55,402 nt of DNA from Halalkalibacter alkaliphilus (GTDB taxonomy: Bacteria > Bacillota > Bacilli > Bacillales > Bacillaceae_D). The stretch spans positions 1 through 55,402 of the forward strand of contig NZ_JAKRYL010000028.1 in NCBI RefSeq assembly GCF_023555415.1, written 5' to 3'. Below are positions 7,671 to 15,301 of the stretch, piece by piece. Position numbers and translations under genes: made by a program. Under the pieces are notes generated by a model. That model made no database searches, was not told the origin of the DNA, and was given only the letters and a program-made list of their open reading frames with translations. Within the stretch, counting starts at the first letter, position 1, and every line of letters begins with the position of its first letter.

Positions 7671-8687
7671 ATGATTGATTTACGAAGCGATACAGTAACA
7701 AAACCAACAGAAGCTATGAGAAAAGCGATGTACGAAGCAGAAGTTGGTGATGATGTATATAGGGAAGATCCAACAATAAGTAAACTAGAAGAGTTAGCCG
7801 CTGACTTGTTAGGGAAAGAGGATGCTTTGTTTGTCACAAGTGGAACCCAAGGAAATCAGATTTCAGTGCTGACTCATTGCGTTTCTGGGAACGAGGTGTT
7901 ACTAGAAAAAGATTCTCATATTTTTTATTATGAAGGTGGGGCTATTTCTGCGTTTGCAGGAGTTCAAACAAGAACGCTTTCTAGTGATAAAGGGGCAATG
8001 GACCCTACGGATATTCAAGCTGCTATTCGAGGAAATGATATACATGAGCCAGAAACAGGCTTAATCTGTTTAGAGAATACACATAATCGTTGGGGGGGAG
8101 CGATTGTACCTTTAGCAAATATGAAAGCTATTTTTGAAGTGGCTTCACATGCCTATGTTCCAATTCATCTTGATGGAGCACGTCTCTTTAATGCGGCAGT
8201 AGCAGAACGTAAATCGGTTAGAGAATTTACGCAGTATACAAATACGGTTCAAATTTGTTTATCAAAAGGCCTTGGAGCGCCAGTTGGTTCAATCATTGCA
8301 GGAAGCAATGAGTTTATTGGAAGGGCAAGAAAATGGAGAAAACGATTAGGAGGAGGTCTCCGCCAAGCAGGGGTATTAGCTGCTCCAGGCATCATTGCAT
8401 TAACAGAAATGGTTGATCGTTTGGCAATCGACAACGAGAATGCCAAACATTTAGGAGAAGGCATAAAAAACATACCAGGATTATCAGTTGCAAATTCTGT
8501 TGATACAAATATTGTTTTAGTTGATACATCAGAAAAAGGAATTCCTTCGAAAACATATGTAGAAAAATTGAAGGAGGCAGGAGTGTTAGCTGTTTCCTTT
8601 GGGCCGACAACGGTTAGAATGACTACACATTATGATGTAACAAAAGAGCAGATCGACGAAGCATTAGGAACGATACAAAAGATTTAG
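7671..8687 (+). CDS. ltaE: Low-specificity L-threonine aldolase
   Basis: PLP-dependent fold-type I enzyme of 338 residues that splits L-threonine or L-allo-threonine into glycine and acetaldehyde. It opens with the family signature MIDLRSDTVTKPT, followed by GDDVYREDPT and SGTQGNQI. The PLP lysine is Lys199 in CLSKGLGAPVGS, and RLGGGLRQAG follows. Length and motifs are complete. RBS AAGGAG sits eight bases before ATG. The gene has its own promoter-like region and is followed by a repeat box and a terminator, so it appears to be transcribed alone. Confidence 0.9.
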   Translation: MIDLRSDTVTKPTEAMRKAMYEAEVGDDVYREDPTISKLEELAADLLGKEDALFVTSGTQGNQISVLTHCVSGNEVLLEKDSHIFYYEGGAISAFAGVQTRTLSSDKGAMDPTDIQAAIRGNDIHEPETGLICLENTHNRWGGAIVPLANMKAIFEVASHAYVPIHLDGARLFNAAVAERKSVREFTQYTNTVQICLSKGLGAPVGSIIAGSNEFIGRARKWRKRLGGGLRQAGVLAAPGIIALTEMVDRLAIDNENAKHLGEGIKNIPGLSVANSVDTNIVLVDTSEKGIPSKTYVEKLKEAGVLAVSFGPTTVRMTTHYDVTKEQIDEALGTIQKI

Positions 8688-8707
8688 AAGAGACCACTGA
8701 AACAGGT

Positions 8708-8731
8708 AACAGGTTCAGTTTTGGGAGAGAA
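8708..8731 (+). repeat. Repeat box A (AACAGGTTCAGTTT-type)
   Basis: 24-base box beginning AACAGGTTCAGTTT and ending GGGAGAGAA, 20 bases after the threonine aldolase stop and just before its terminator. It matches, at 22 of 24 positions, box D on the opposite strand at 10737-10762. It also resembles boxes B and C. All four copies are in the sense direction of the gene they follow. Confidence 0.6.
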
Positions 8732-8734
8732 GAT

Positions 8735-8770
8735 AGCGTACCAATTTGCAATTTGGTACGCTTGTTTTCG
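8735..8770 (+). terminator. Intrinsic terminator after threonine aldolase
   Basis: Stem AGCGTACCAA / TTGGTACGCT (the complementary arms extend into the ATTTGCAAT loop) followed by TGTTTTCGTTT. Confidence 0.75.
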
Positions 8771-8921
8771 TTTGATATATTAACGAACTAAAATCAGCAG
8801 AGTTTTTAGCATAGCTTTTAGCGAGAGTTCATAAATTTTGGGGATTAATGTTAAAATGAGTGTAAGAAAGGCGTATTCAATATAGTATTATATTAGGAAA
8901 GATTATTTAATTGGGGGACAG

Positions 8922-9641
8922 ATGAAAAAAATAATAAAAAAAGGTAGTATTGTAATCATATTAGTGATTACTATATGCTATTTATTAAACGAATTATCTC
9001 AATCAAGAACGTTTCAATTCTTTGGGGGTTTGGTTAATAGTGTAGAAACAAATGAAAAAGTAGTAGCCTTAACCTTTGATGATGGTCCTGGGATAAATAC
9101 ACATGAAATATTAGATATTCTAAGAGAACATGATGTAAAAGGTACTTTCTACTTAACAGGATTTGAAATTGAAAAATCTTTTGATTATGGGGTTAAAATC
9201 GTGCAAGAAGGACACGAAATTGGAAATCACTCCTATTCACATCAAAGAATGATTTTTAAATCTCTATCTTTTATTAAAGATGAAATAAATAAAACTGATG
9301 AGTTAATACGCCAAATCGGTTATGAAGGAGAAATTACGTTTCGTCCTCCTTTTGGACGAAGGTTGGTGTTGTTGCCATATTATTTATCCAAGCAAGATAC
9401 GAATACGATTTATATGAATATAGAGCCTGATTCTTATCCAGAAATTGCTGTTGATTCAGATAAAATTGTAAATCATGTTGTAGAGAATATAAAACCTGGT
9501 TCAATCATTTTATTGCATGTTATGTATGAAAGTAGAAGAGAATCACTCAATTCAGTAGAAGGTATAATTACTTCGTTAAAAGAGGAAGGGTATACATTTG
9601 TAACAATTTCGGAGCTATTAGAATATGGAAATCAAGAATGA
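8922..9641 (+). CDS. Polysaccharide deacetylase family protein (NodB homology), membrane-anchored
   Basis: A 239-residue CE4-type deacetylase. An N-terminal hydrophobic segment (residues about 8-25) acts as signal anchor, so the catalytic domain faces the outside. The NodB motifs are intact: LTFDDGPG (catalytic base and metal Asp), HEIGNHSYSH (metal His pair), RPPFG and the C-terminal ILLHVM. Such enzymes remove acetyl groups from peptidoglycan or other cell-wall glycans; PdaB-type proteins act in sporulation. RBS GGGGGAC precedes ATG. Codon use is more AT-rich than its neighbours, and it is embedded between repeat boxes, so recent acquisition is possible. Exact glycan unknown. Confidence 0.8.
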   Translation: MKKIIKKGSIVIILVITICYLLNELSQSRTFQFFGGLVNSVETNEKVVALTFDDGPGINTHEILDILREHDVKGTFYLTGFEIEKSFDYGVKIVQEGHEIGNHSYSHQRMIFKSLSFIKDEINKTDELIRQIGYEGEITFRPPFGRRLVLLPYYLSKQDTNTIYMNIEPDSYPEIAVDSDKIVNHVVENIKPGSIILLHVMYESRRESLNSVEGIITSLKEEGYTFVTISELLEYGNQE

Positions 9642-9685
9642 TATTGTATAAGTCAACTAATAGATGCTTTAAAGAAAATATCAGT

Positions 9686-9740
9686 AAAAAAACACACAGG
9701 TAATTCAATCATAACGGGTTCGGTTGAAAGGGAGAAACTG
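9686..9740 (+). repeat. Repeat box B, left arm of a 55-base inverted repeat
   Basis: 55-base segment starting AAAAAAACACACAGG, containing AACGGGTTCGGTT and ending GGGAGAAACTG. It is matched on the opposite strand by box C (10611-10665) at roughly four positions in five, including AAAAACACACAG, AACGGGTTCG and GGGAGAAA. It begins 45 bases after the deacetylase stop. Confidence 0.65.
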
Positions 9741-9814
9741 CAATTCAACATGACAAATAAGCTATAAATTAACATAGGCTTTAGTGGAAAAACCAACAAT
9801 ACAAATATCAAAAC

Positions 9815-9848
9815 AAAAGGATCAGATTTTAGAATCTGATCCTTTTTG
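9815..9848 (+). terminator. Intrinsic terminator downstream of deacetylase
   Basis: Near-perfect hairpin AAAAGGATCAGATT, loop TTAG, AATCTGATCCTTTTT; a classical strong terminator, usable on both strands. Confidence 0.85.
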
Positions 9849-9971
9849 GTCTAAAAACCTAACCTTGTTAGACTAACGCTCCCGGTAGTTTAACAAACCA
9901 GAGTAAAATGTCTTTTACAAAAGTTCCATAATGTACTGTTCAACAATCAATGTTTAATTTTTTAACTAATT

Positions 9972-10097
9972 TTAGAATAATGCCGATCGCTTAAGAAGAT
10001 TGAATTCTTCAATTTTCCTTATATTTGTTATGGTTCTCCTAACGTTACCTAACTGAGGTTCTCTTTGATTTATAAGATACTAAATCAAAGCACCCAT
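9972..10097 (-). pseudogene. Short decayed ORF with in-frame stop
   Basis: A perfect ribosome binding site (GGAGGTGAG) precedes an ATG at 10097 on the minus strand. The reading frame meets TAG at codon 6, then continues with 35 residues of convincing coding character (NQREPQLGNVRRTITNIRK...LLKRSALF) to a TAA. A single nonsense change in a small basic protein gene would explain this. I do not recognise the family. It lies inside the 1.2-kb gene-free stretch. Confidence 0.35.
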
Positions 10098-10140
10098 CTC
10101 ACCTCCATTAAATAAGAAAGCTGTAAATAATTGGCTATAG

Positions 10141-10335
10141 TAAAATAAGCGGAGATTTTCCGATTAAATGCAGAATAGAGGTCATTCCGGGGAGATATAA
10201 GGGGAGGTTTTCCGATTAAGTAAAGAAAATTTCACATTTTCAGTTTTTTTGAGTCAATAGCCGGAATCTCTCCGTCTATTTAAGCTATTTTAAGTGCTAA
10301 CTATTAAGAGAAATTTCTCCGTTTATTTATCAAAT
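10141..10335. repeat. Cluster of four CGGAGA(N)TTTCCG-type units in both orientations
   Basis: Two direct units (GGAGATTTTCCGATTAA at 10151 and GGAGGTTTTCCGATTAA at 10203) are followed by two inverted, diverged units (CCGGAATCTCTCCGTCTATT near 10260 and GAGAAATTTCTCCGTTTATT near 10308). The set can fold on itself. It resembles dispersed non-coding repeats I associate with Bacillus genomes, but copy number cannot be judged from one window. Confidence 0.55.
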
Positions 10336-10436
10336 CGGGTGCTTAACCTGATCCCCAAGCTGATAAGAGCGGACCCTTACGACCACAGATGAGGGAATCA
10401 GCATCTTTTTCTTGACTAGATTTAATAAAATATCTA

Positions 10437-10463
10437 CTTCAACTAACGCCCCGTTTGTTGAAG
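10437..10463. repeat. Hairpin repeat CTTCAAC...GTTGAAG
   Basis: Imperfect palindrome with arms CTTCAACTAACG and CGTTTGTTGAAG around CCC. A related segment, CTAACGCTCCCGGTAGTTTAA, lies at about 9873-9893, suggesting two members of one small repeat family. Confidence 0.45.
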
Positions 10464-10553
10464 AACCATTCACGTATATAAATAGATTCTTCACTTCTCG
10501 TCTTTTAACATTTGATTAAAAAATTCTTTTGCTTCTAAACATTGATATAACAA

Positions 10554-10595
10554 CGAAAAATGGAGATGCGAATTAGCGTGCTAATTACATCTCCA
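10554..10595 (-). terminator. Minus-strand intrinsic terminator
   Basis: A long stem (TGGAGATG..AATTAGC / GCTAATT..CATCTCCA) read on the minus strand runs into ATTTTTCG. It lies about 240 bases beyond the PRC-barrel gene stop and beyond boxes D and C, and could end that transcript. Confidence 0.6.
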
Positions 10596-10610
10596 AAAGC
10601 TATGTGATTT

Positions 10611-10665
10611 ACTGTTTTCTCCCTCTAAAGCGAACCCGTTAAATTCAATCATCTGTGTGTTTTTT
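10611..10665 (-). repeat. Repeat box C, right arm of the 55-base inverted repeat
   Basis: Minus-strand partner of box B. Together B and C bound a 980-base segment (9686-10665) with no intact gene. On the minus strand the box lies between the PRC-barrel gene and the terminator at 10554. Confidence 0.65.
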
Positions 10666-10736
10666 ATGCTAATTAAAGTGCTAACTTGTGTAGGATTAAA
10701 ATGTTAAATATACGCTATTTCTTCTTGTGAATTCAC

Positions 10737-10762
10737 TTTTCCCTCCCCAAACTGAACCTGTT
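10737..10762 (-). repeat. Repeat box D (AACAGGTTCAGTTT-type)
   Basis: Minus-strand copy of box A, starting 73 bases after the PRC-barrel gene stop. A and D enclose B and C, giving a nested A-B-C'-D' arrangement over 2.05 kb. Confidence 0.6.
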
Positions 10763-10834
10763 ATGAAAAAGTACTGCTTTCACCTTTTTTTAGCGGTCAT
10801 TAAACTAACCTTTTCTGTGCATTGTGTTACATTT

Positions 10835-11602
10835 TTATTTACAACATTCCGATGAGGGGGGTTGTCCTGCTTCGACATGAAAGCGGAGTTCGTTCTCTGT
10901 AAATAAAGATCTGCCATGAGAGTGTTCATCCATATCTATTTTCTCCTTATTCATAAAAACCTTCCCTTCATCCCAATTTATTTCCGTAATCCATGAAGTT
11001 GAAAGTGGAGCAAATTGTTTAGAAAGTAACCCACCCATTTCAATTTCGAGTAAGTTGATGGTCCGTGTTTTATAATCAACGATGAGATCAGAAACAACTC
11101 CGACCTTGTCATTTTGAGCGTAGGCATCAAAACCTTTTAGGGTCTTTAAACTTCTTAACTTAGTAGATAGAACCTTGTTTTTGCTCGCTAAAGGAACTCC
11201 ATCTTTCATTTCTACCCCTATTCCTGTTATAGGAGTACCACTTAGATCTCCTCCGTTTAGAGAAGAAATGCCATAGTCTTTCCCGCTTTCGTTCCAACCG
11301 TAATAGGTAGATAAATTATTCTCGAATGCAAAAGAGATCGGTGAATGTTTGTTTGGTTTTGGACTATTTTTTATTTGTTCTTTCGTAACATTTAGATTAA
11401 TGATTCGTTCTTCCATATTTATGTTTGCAATTGCAGCCGGATTTAACAGCACTTTCCCTCCCGAAAACCATCTTCTCGTTTCAAAAATGATATAGCGAAT
11501 GGAGAAATGGAGAGGGTCGAAATAAATATCGTCAATGGATCCTAGGTCGCCATCTTTTGTGATGAGTGTAAAAGTAGTGAGGTTATTAGACTTGAGATAC
11601 AT
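10835..11602 (-). CDS. PRC-barrel domain-containing protein
   Basis: A 255-residue protein with two PRC-barrel-like halves: residues about 1-70 (YLKSNNLTTFTLITKDGDLGSIDD...) and about 150-215 (STKLRSLKTLKGFDAYAQNDKVGVVSDL). PRC barrels are small beta-barrels also found in the photosynthetic reaction centre H subunit and in RimM. In Bacillaceae stand-alone versions are common and uncharacterised, with links to stress and sporulation. No signal peptide, so cytoplasmic. The C-terminus ends ...SSECCK with two adjacent cysteines. RBS AAAGGAGAG precedes ATG. Divergent from the SIMPL gene. Function unknown beyond the fold. Confidence 0.8.
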   Translation of the reverse strand: MYLKSNNLTTFTLITKDGDLGSIDDIYFDPLHFSIRYIIFETRRWFSGGKVLLNPAAIANINMEERIINLNVTKEQIKNSPKPNKHSPISFAFENNLSTYYGWNESGKDYGISSLNGGDLSGTPITGIGVEMKDGVPLASKNKVLSTKLRSLKTLKGFDAYAQNDKVGVVSDLIVDYKTRTINLLEIEMGGLLSKQFAPLSTSWITEINWDEGKVFMNKEKIDMDEHSHGRSLFTENELRFHVEAGQPPSSECCK

Positions 11603-11740
11603 TGGAATCTCTCCTTTTAAGAAGTTGTTTACTTATTCCCAAGAAAGAAGATTTTTAAACACTGAAAAATTCAAAGTATGTTAAAGAATTTTAAAAATAC
11701 ATATATATAAAGCTTGAAAATAGAGAGGCGGGATCATTTC

Positions 11741-12421
11741 ATGTATAGGAATTCCTACAATGCTCCGATGTCTTATGGACAAGAAAGAAATGTCAATCAT
11801 CAACAACCACTCCTTAAAGTAATTGGAGAAGGGAGTATAACAGCCGCTCCTGACCGAGTTCAGATTTTGTTGGGAGCCATTACGGAAGAGGCGACAGTTC
11901 AACGTGCACAACAGGAAAATACCGCTATCATCTCAGCTGTTATCGAGGCAATCACTGGGTTAGGAGTGCCGCAGGAGGCCATTCAAACATCAACGTATCG
12001 AATTGATCCACAATATGATTTCATAGAAGGCGAACAGGTTTTTCGGGGATATCGGGTTGCGCACATACTTCAAATTACATTAGATCAAGTTGAGCAGTCA
12101 GGGACGATCATTGACGCGGCTGTACAACAAGGAGCCAATACAGTTCCGTCTATCACCTTTACTTTTCAGGATCCATCCACCTTCTATCAAGAAGCACTTG
12201 TCGAAGCGATAGAAAATGCCAACCAAAAAGCAACAGTTATAAGCAATACAATAGGGGTTTCACTGAACCCAATTCCATTACGAGTTACTGAAATTAATAA
12301 GCAAGCTGCAGTTCCTTATCCAACCGTTTTGTCAGCTCAAGCTGCTGTAACTCCGATACAAGAGGGAGAGTTGACGATAACAGCTGCAGTCGAAGTAGAG
12401 TTTACGTACTTTCCTAGATGA
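11741..12421 (+). CDS. SIMPL domain (DUF541) protein
   Basis: A 226-residue protein of the SIMPL/DUF541 family (related to E. coli YggE and to a signalling-associated mouse protein). The family start is VIGEGSITAAPDRVQILLGAI, followed by TYRIDPQYDF and the C-terminal GELTITAAVEVEF. The domain forms a mixed fold implicated in oxidative-stress tolerance in some bacteria. No signal peptide is present, unlike many homologues; the first 28 residues are polar (Asn/Tyr/Gln-rich). An upstream TTG at 11714 is in frame, but GAGGCGG nine bases before the ATG at 11741 favours this start. Probably single. Confidence 0.8.
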   Translation: MYRNSYNAPMSYGQERNVNHQQPLLKVIGEGSITAAPDRVQILLGAITEEATVQRAQQENTAIISAVIEAITGLGVPQEAIQTSTYRIDPQYDFIEGEQVFRGYRVAHILQITLDQVEQSGTIIDAAVQQGANTVPSITFTFQDPSTFYQEALVEAIENANQKATVISNTIGVSLNPIPLRVTEINKQAAVPYPTVLSAQAAVTPIQEGELTITAAVEVEFTYFPR

Positions 12422-12462
12422 AGTGAGATTGAAAAATTAAAGGTTGTCAATCAATGGGAACT

Positions 12463-12499
12463 ACTGGTATCTTTATAATCAGACTAAAAAGATACCAGT
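12463..12499 (+). promoter_or_regulatory. Perfect 12-bp inverted repeat abutting the RBS of the EamA gene
   Basis: Arms ACTGGTATCTTT and AAAGATACCAGT are separated by 13 bases. The right arm ends directly at the GGGTGATG Shine-Dalgarno of the downstream gene. There is no T run, so it is not a standard terminator. It could be a regulator's operator or an mRNA hairpin affecting ribosome access. Confidence 0.5.
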
Positions 12500-12511
12500 G
12501 GGTGATGTTTT

Positions 12512-13429
12512 GTGAATCAACTTAGAGTATGGGTGTTACTAATATTAGCTACATTATTTTGGGCTGGTAACTATGTGTTTGGGAAGTATGTTGTTGCTGA
12601 GCTCACGCCCGTGTGGATTACATTTTCTAGATGGGTACTATCGTTATGTATTTTATTGCCGATCGCTATTTTCGTAGAGAAGCCAAACTGGAAGAAAGTC
12701 AGGGAGTCATGGATCGCCCTATTGCTTTTAGGACTTCTTGGAATTATAGGATATAATATTATTTTATACACAGCATTAGGTTATACATCTCCAACCAATG
12801 CGGCATTAATTAGTGCCGTTAATCCAGGATTCATCGTCTTGTTTTCTGTTTTCATGTTAAAAGAATCATTGTCGAAAATTCAAGTCGTTGGCTTATTTAT
12901 TTCATTGATTGGTGCACTGATTATTATTACGCAAGGAAACTTGTTAGGGATCTTTCAAATGGAGTACAACCGTGGGGACTTATTGATGATTGGAGCCGTT
13001 ATCGTATGGACATTTTATTCGATAATTGGGAAACGAATATCCGTTCCACCTATTACAGCTACGGCTGTGTCTGCTCTTTTAGCAATGTTGGTTCTTGCGC
13101 CATTTGCTTTTTGGGAGGGACTTGAATTAACTAAAGTAAGTTCGATTTCAATCTACGGAATTCTCTATATGTTCATCTTTTCTTCTGTCTGTTCCTTTGT
13201 ATTTTGGAATATGTCTGTACGAAAAATTGGAGCCAGTCAGGCTGGAATCTTTTTGAATCTTATTCCTGTTTTTACAGCACTGATTAGTTTGGCATTAGGG
13301 GAATCTATTTTAGCTGAACAAATACTTGGCGGCTTGCTAGTCTTTATTGGTGTCTATTTAACATCTGGGATGCTTGGGAATCGTGCTGCTCATATCAAAA
13401 AGAAAAATGAATACTCTAAGGGCGCGTAA
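12512..13429 (+). CDS. EamA/DMT family transporter
   Basis: A 305-residue drug/metabolite transporter with ten predicted membrane helices in two EamA repeats (about residues 5-140 and 155-290). Landmarks are WAGNYVFGK in helix 1, TSPTNAALISAVNPGF in helix 3-4, and the second-repeat GASQAGIFLNLIPVF. Family members export amino acids, purines or drugs. The start is GTG with GGGTGATG seven bases upstream. Preceded by a perfect inverted repeat that may control it; followed by a strong terminator. Substrate unknown. Confidence 0.85.
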   Translation: MNQLRVWVLLILATLFWAGNYVFGKYVVAELTPVWITFSRWVLSLCILLPIAIFVEKPNWKKVRESWIALLLLGLLGIIGYNIILYTALGYTSPTNAALISAVNPGFIVLFSVFMLKESLSKIQVVGLFISLIGALIIITQGNLLGIFQMEYNRGDLLMIGAVIVWTFYSIIGKRISVPPITATAVSALLAMLVLAPFAFWEGLELTKVSSISIYGILYMFIFSSVCSFVFWNMSVRKIGASQAGIFLNLIPVFTALISLALGESILAEQILGGLLVFIGVYLTSGMLGNRAAHIKKKNEYSKGA

Positions 13430-13493
13430 CTGCAACAACAGTTACAAGCATAGTAGCTAAAATTATACATTGTCGTTACTAGAATCGTAAAAG

Positions 13494-13534
13494 AAAAAAG
13501 CATTCTACAAATCATTGTAGGAATGCTTTTTTTG
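13494..13534 (+). terminator. Intrinsic terminator after EamA transporter
   Basis: GCATTCTACAA / TTGTAGGAATGC stem with one bulge, flanked by A6 and T7 runs, so active in either direction. Confidence 0.8.
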
Positions 13535-13681
13535 TTTGTTCTTAGTAGATCTTCTCGAAATAAATAATGAAAAATTGACATATAAAAACGAGTTTCTTCT
13601 AGTTTTGTCATGTGCTTGATTGTGTAGTTCATTTCATAGTAGTCTTTTCATAAACTGATATGTTAGAGGAGATGACTTACT

Positions 13682-14296
13682 ATGAATCGAATTCTTATTT
13701 CCATCTTAGGTGTAATCGTAGTAGGGGTAAGTTTATATTACATAGCTTTTAGTAATGGAGATGAAGGTGCAACAGCAGAACTTGAAGTAGAAGAGCTTGA
13801 CCTAGAGGAGAATAGCGAAGAGACTGCGAAATCGACTAAGGTTGAACTATTGAATGAAGAAGAGTTAGATTCGATCGTCGAACAACCAGTTGCATATCAA
13901 GAAAATCAGGAAAAGACTGTAAAAGAAATCATCGCGAAACAACACCATTATTTAAATAAATTGGCCGGATGGGGAAATGCAGACACTCTTGATTACGAAG
14001 CGTTACAAAATGATCAAGAGTGGCAGAAGCTTAAAAAAGATATCGAATGGTTGCAAGAAAGTGGATTTGCTGAATCAGTTGTTTTAATCGACATGGACAA
14101 TGCAAAAGAATTTATGCATGTAGCAAGTTCAGGTGATAGCAAATCATTGCTTTACTTACATCGTATTTTTCATGATTTAGATGCAGAAATCAACGATCAA
14201 GAGGTAGATAAAATTTGGAATGTTACACATGCTTTTGGGAATCAATCAGAACAAGATCAGTTACTTTCATACTTATCTAATGAGCGAAACGAGTAA
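13682..14296 (+). CDS. Membrane-anchored or secreted hypothetical protein
   Basis: A 204-residue protein with an N-terminal hydrophobic segment (ILISILGVIVVGVSLYYIAF). This is followed by a strongly acidic linker (residues about 25-60, many Glu) and a soluble helical C-terminal region containing TVKEIIAKQHHYLNKLAGWG and HRIFHDLDAEIND. The topology is a single N-terminal anchor with the rest outside. It resembles uncharacterised Bacillaceae proteins; I cannot assign a function and only tentatively connect it to DUF6241. RBS GAGGAGATG precedes ATG. Stand-alone gene. Confidence 0.65.
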   Translation: MNRILISILGVIVVGVSLYYIAFSNGDEGATAELEVEELDLEENSEETAKSTKVELLNEEELDSIVEQPVAYQENQEKTVKEIIAKQHHYLNKLAGWGNADTLDYEALQNDQEWQKLKKDIEWLQESGFAESVVLIDMDNAKEFMHVASSGDSKSLLYLHRIFHDLDAEINDQEVDKIWNVTHAFGNQSEQDQLLSYLSNERNE

Positions 14297-14485
14297 CGCT
14301 CTAATCCTTTTAAAAGCCATTTTTGGCTAGAAACAATTCCCTTAATGCTTTATGCTAGAATGGATCTTAATGAGAGCTAATTGTTTAGTGACTTATCAAG
14401 GGCTTTCGATTAATAGAATGATATCATATTATAATGATTTGAAGTAATAACCATGATGGTTATGATAACTATGGAGGAACGTAAT

Positions 14486-14953
14486 ATGAGTTTACAATTT
14501 TATAATGGTACGAATTTTTGGAAGTCGCCATCGGGGTACAAGCCAGGTGAGCAAGTGACCAATGCTCAAGTTGCTGAAGTTGAGCAGCTGTTAGGGATTT
14601 CGTTACCAAGGAAATATGTAGAGTTGATGCAAGAGCAAAATGGAGGAGAGTTAGCATACCGCTATGTGCTCTTTGAAGATGGTGATGCGGCGGTTGTTCC
14701 GTATTTTCATGAGTTGGAAATGGATCGCGGCGTCGGATTATCATTAATCTTCGTTGAAGAATGCGGCTTGCCTGATCATTTAGTTTTATTAACTGGAGAT
14801 TTTCATTCATGGATCGCACTAGATTACCGGAATGGAAGGTCAGAGCCTGCGGTGTTGTATATAACGGAAGATGAGTCAGGGAATGGGTTGTGGCAAGAAC
14901 ATATTATTGCTGAGAATTTTGATCAATTTCTAGGTCGACTTTTTCAAAAATAA
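14486..14953 (+). CDS. SMI1/KNR4 (SUKH) family protein
   Basis: A 155-residue SUKH-fold protein. The family pattern is visible: VEQLLGISLPRKYVELMQEQNGG near residues 30-54, then a beta-rich core with HLVLLTGDFHSWIALDY and PAVLYI. SUKH proteins serve as immunity proteins against polymorphic toxins in many bacteria, but stand-alone copies are also common housekeeping genes in Bacillus. No toxin gene is adjacent, so an immunity role is not supported here. An in-frame ATG upstream at 14453 is rejected because TGGAGGA sits properly before the ATG at 14486. Confidence 0.8.
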   Translation: MSLQFYNGTNFWKSPSGYKPGEQVTNAQVAEVEQLLGISLPRKYVELMQEQNGGELAYRYVLFEDGDAAVVPYFHELEMDRGVGLSLIFVEECGLPDHLVLLTGDFHSWIALDYRNGRSEPAVLYITEDESGNGLWQEHIIAENFDQFLGRLFQK

Positions 14954-14967
14954 AACAGCTCGTACGT

Positions 14968-15010
14968 CAAAAATCACCTTTTCTACTCTATGTAGGGAAG
15001 GTGATTTTTG
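14968..15010 (+). terminator. Intrinsic terminator after SUKH gene
   Basis: Stem AAAAATCACC..TTTCTAC / GTAGGGAAGGTGATTTTT with a short loop; 15 bases after the stop. Confidence 0.8.
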
Positions 15011-15063
15011 ATTAGACGCTAACCTATTTTTCAGGAAGTCATTAAAAAGTAAAACTAGAGATC

Positions 15064-15097
15064 GCTGAAAAATCGGTAGAGTTTTCAGCTTTTTTTA
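15064..15097 (+). terminator. Second intrinsic terminator in a gene-free gap
   Basis: Perfect GCTGAAAA / TTTTCAGC stem followed by seven Ts, 54 bases after the previous terminator. No ORF lies between the two. The gap 14954-15301 otherwise contains only AT-rich DNA that must include the promoter of the next gene. Confidence 0.65.
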
Positions 15098-15301
15098 GCC
15101 TTTAACAATTTACGACACCTTTTTTAAGTGAATGCCATTATACTATTAAAAGAGTCACTATCTAAGTCGTTTCTACAAAAAAGTAGAATAATACACAATT
15201 TTATCTTGATTTTTGGTAATATAGTAAATGGAGATAATCTGTCAGTGGCATTCTTAATTTACTAGACATCTTAAGATATTAATAAGTAAGGGGTTTTGAA
15301 T

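Noticed and set aside
10141-10335. CRISPR array
   Set aside because: Units are few, in both orientations and unevenly spaced; no cas gene is present.
8708-10762. Complete insertion sequence between the repeat boxes
   Set aside because: No transposase or recognisable fragment of one is encoded between them and no target duplication is evident.
13390-13632. Minus-strand 80-residue open frame downstream of the EamA gene
   Set aside because: It runs straight through a strong terminator hairpin and the end of the EamA gene, without an RBS.
14469-14819. Minus-strand 116-residue open frame opposite the SUKH gene
   Set aside because: Shadow of the SUKH coding sequence; no RBS, unlikely composition.
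14486-14953. Polymorphic toxin-immunity pair at the SUKH gene
   Set aside because: No toxin, WXG100/LXG or other polymorphic-toxin gene is adjacent; SUKH alone is not evidence.
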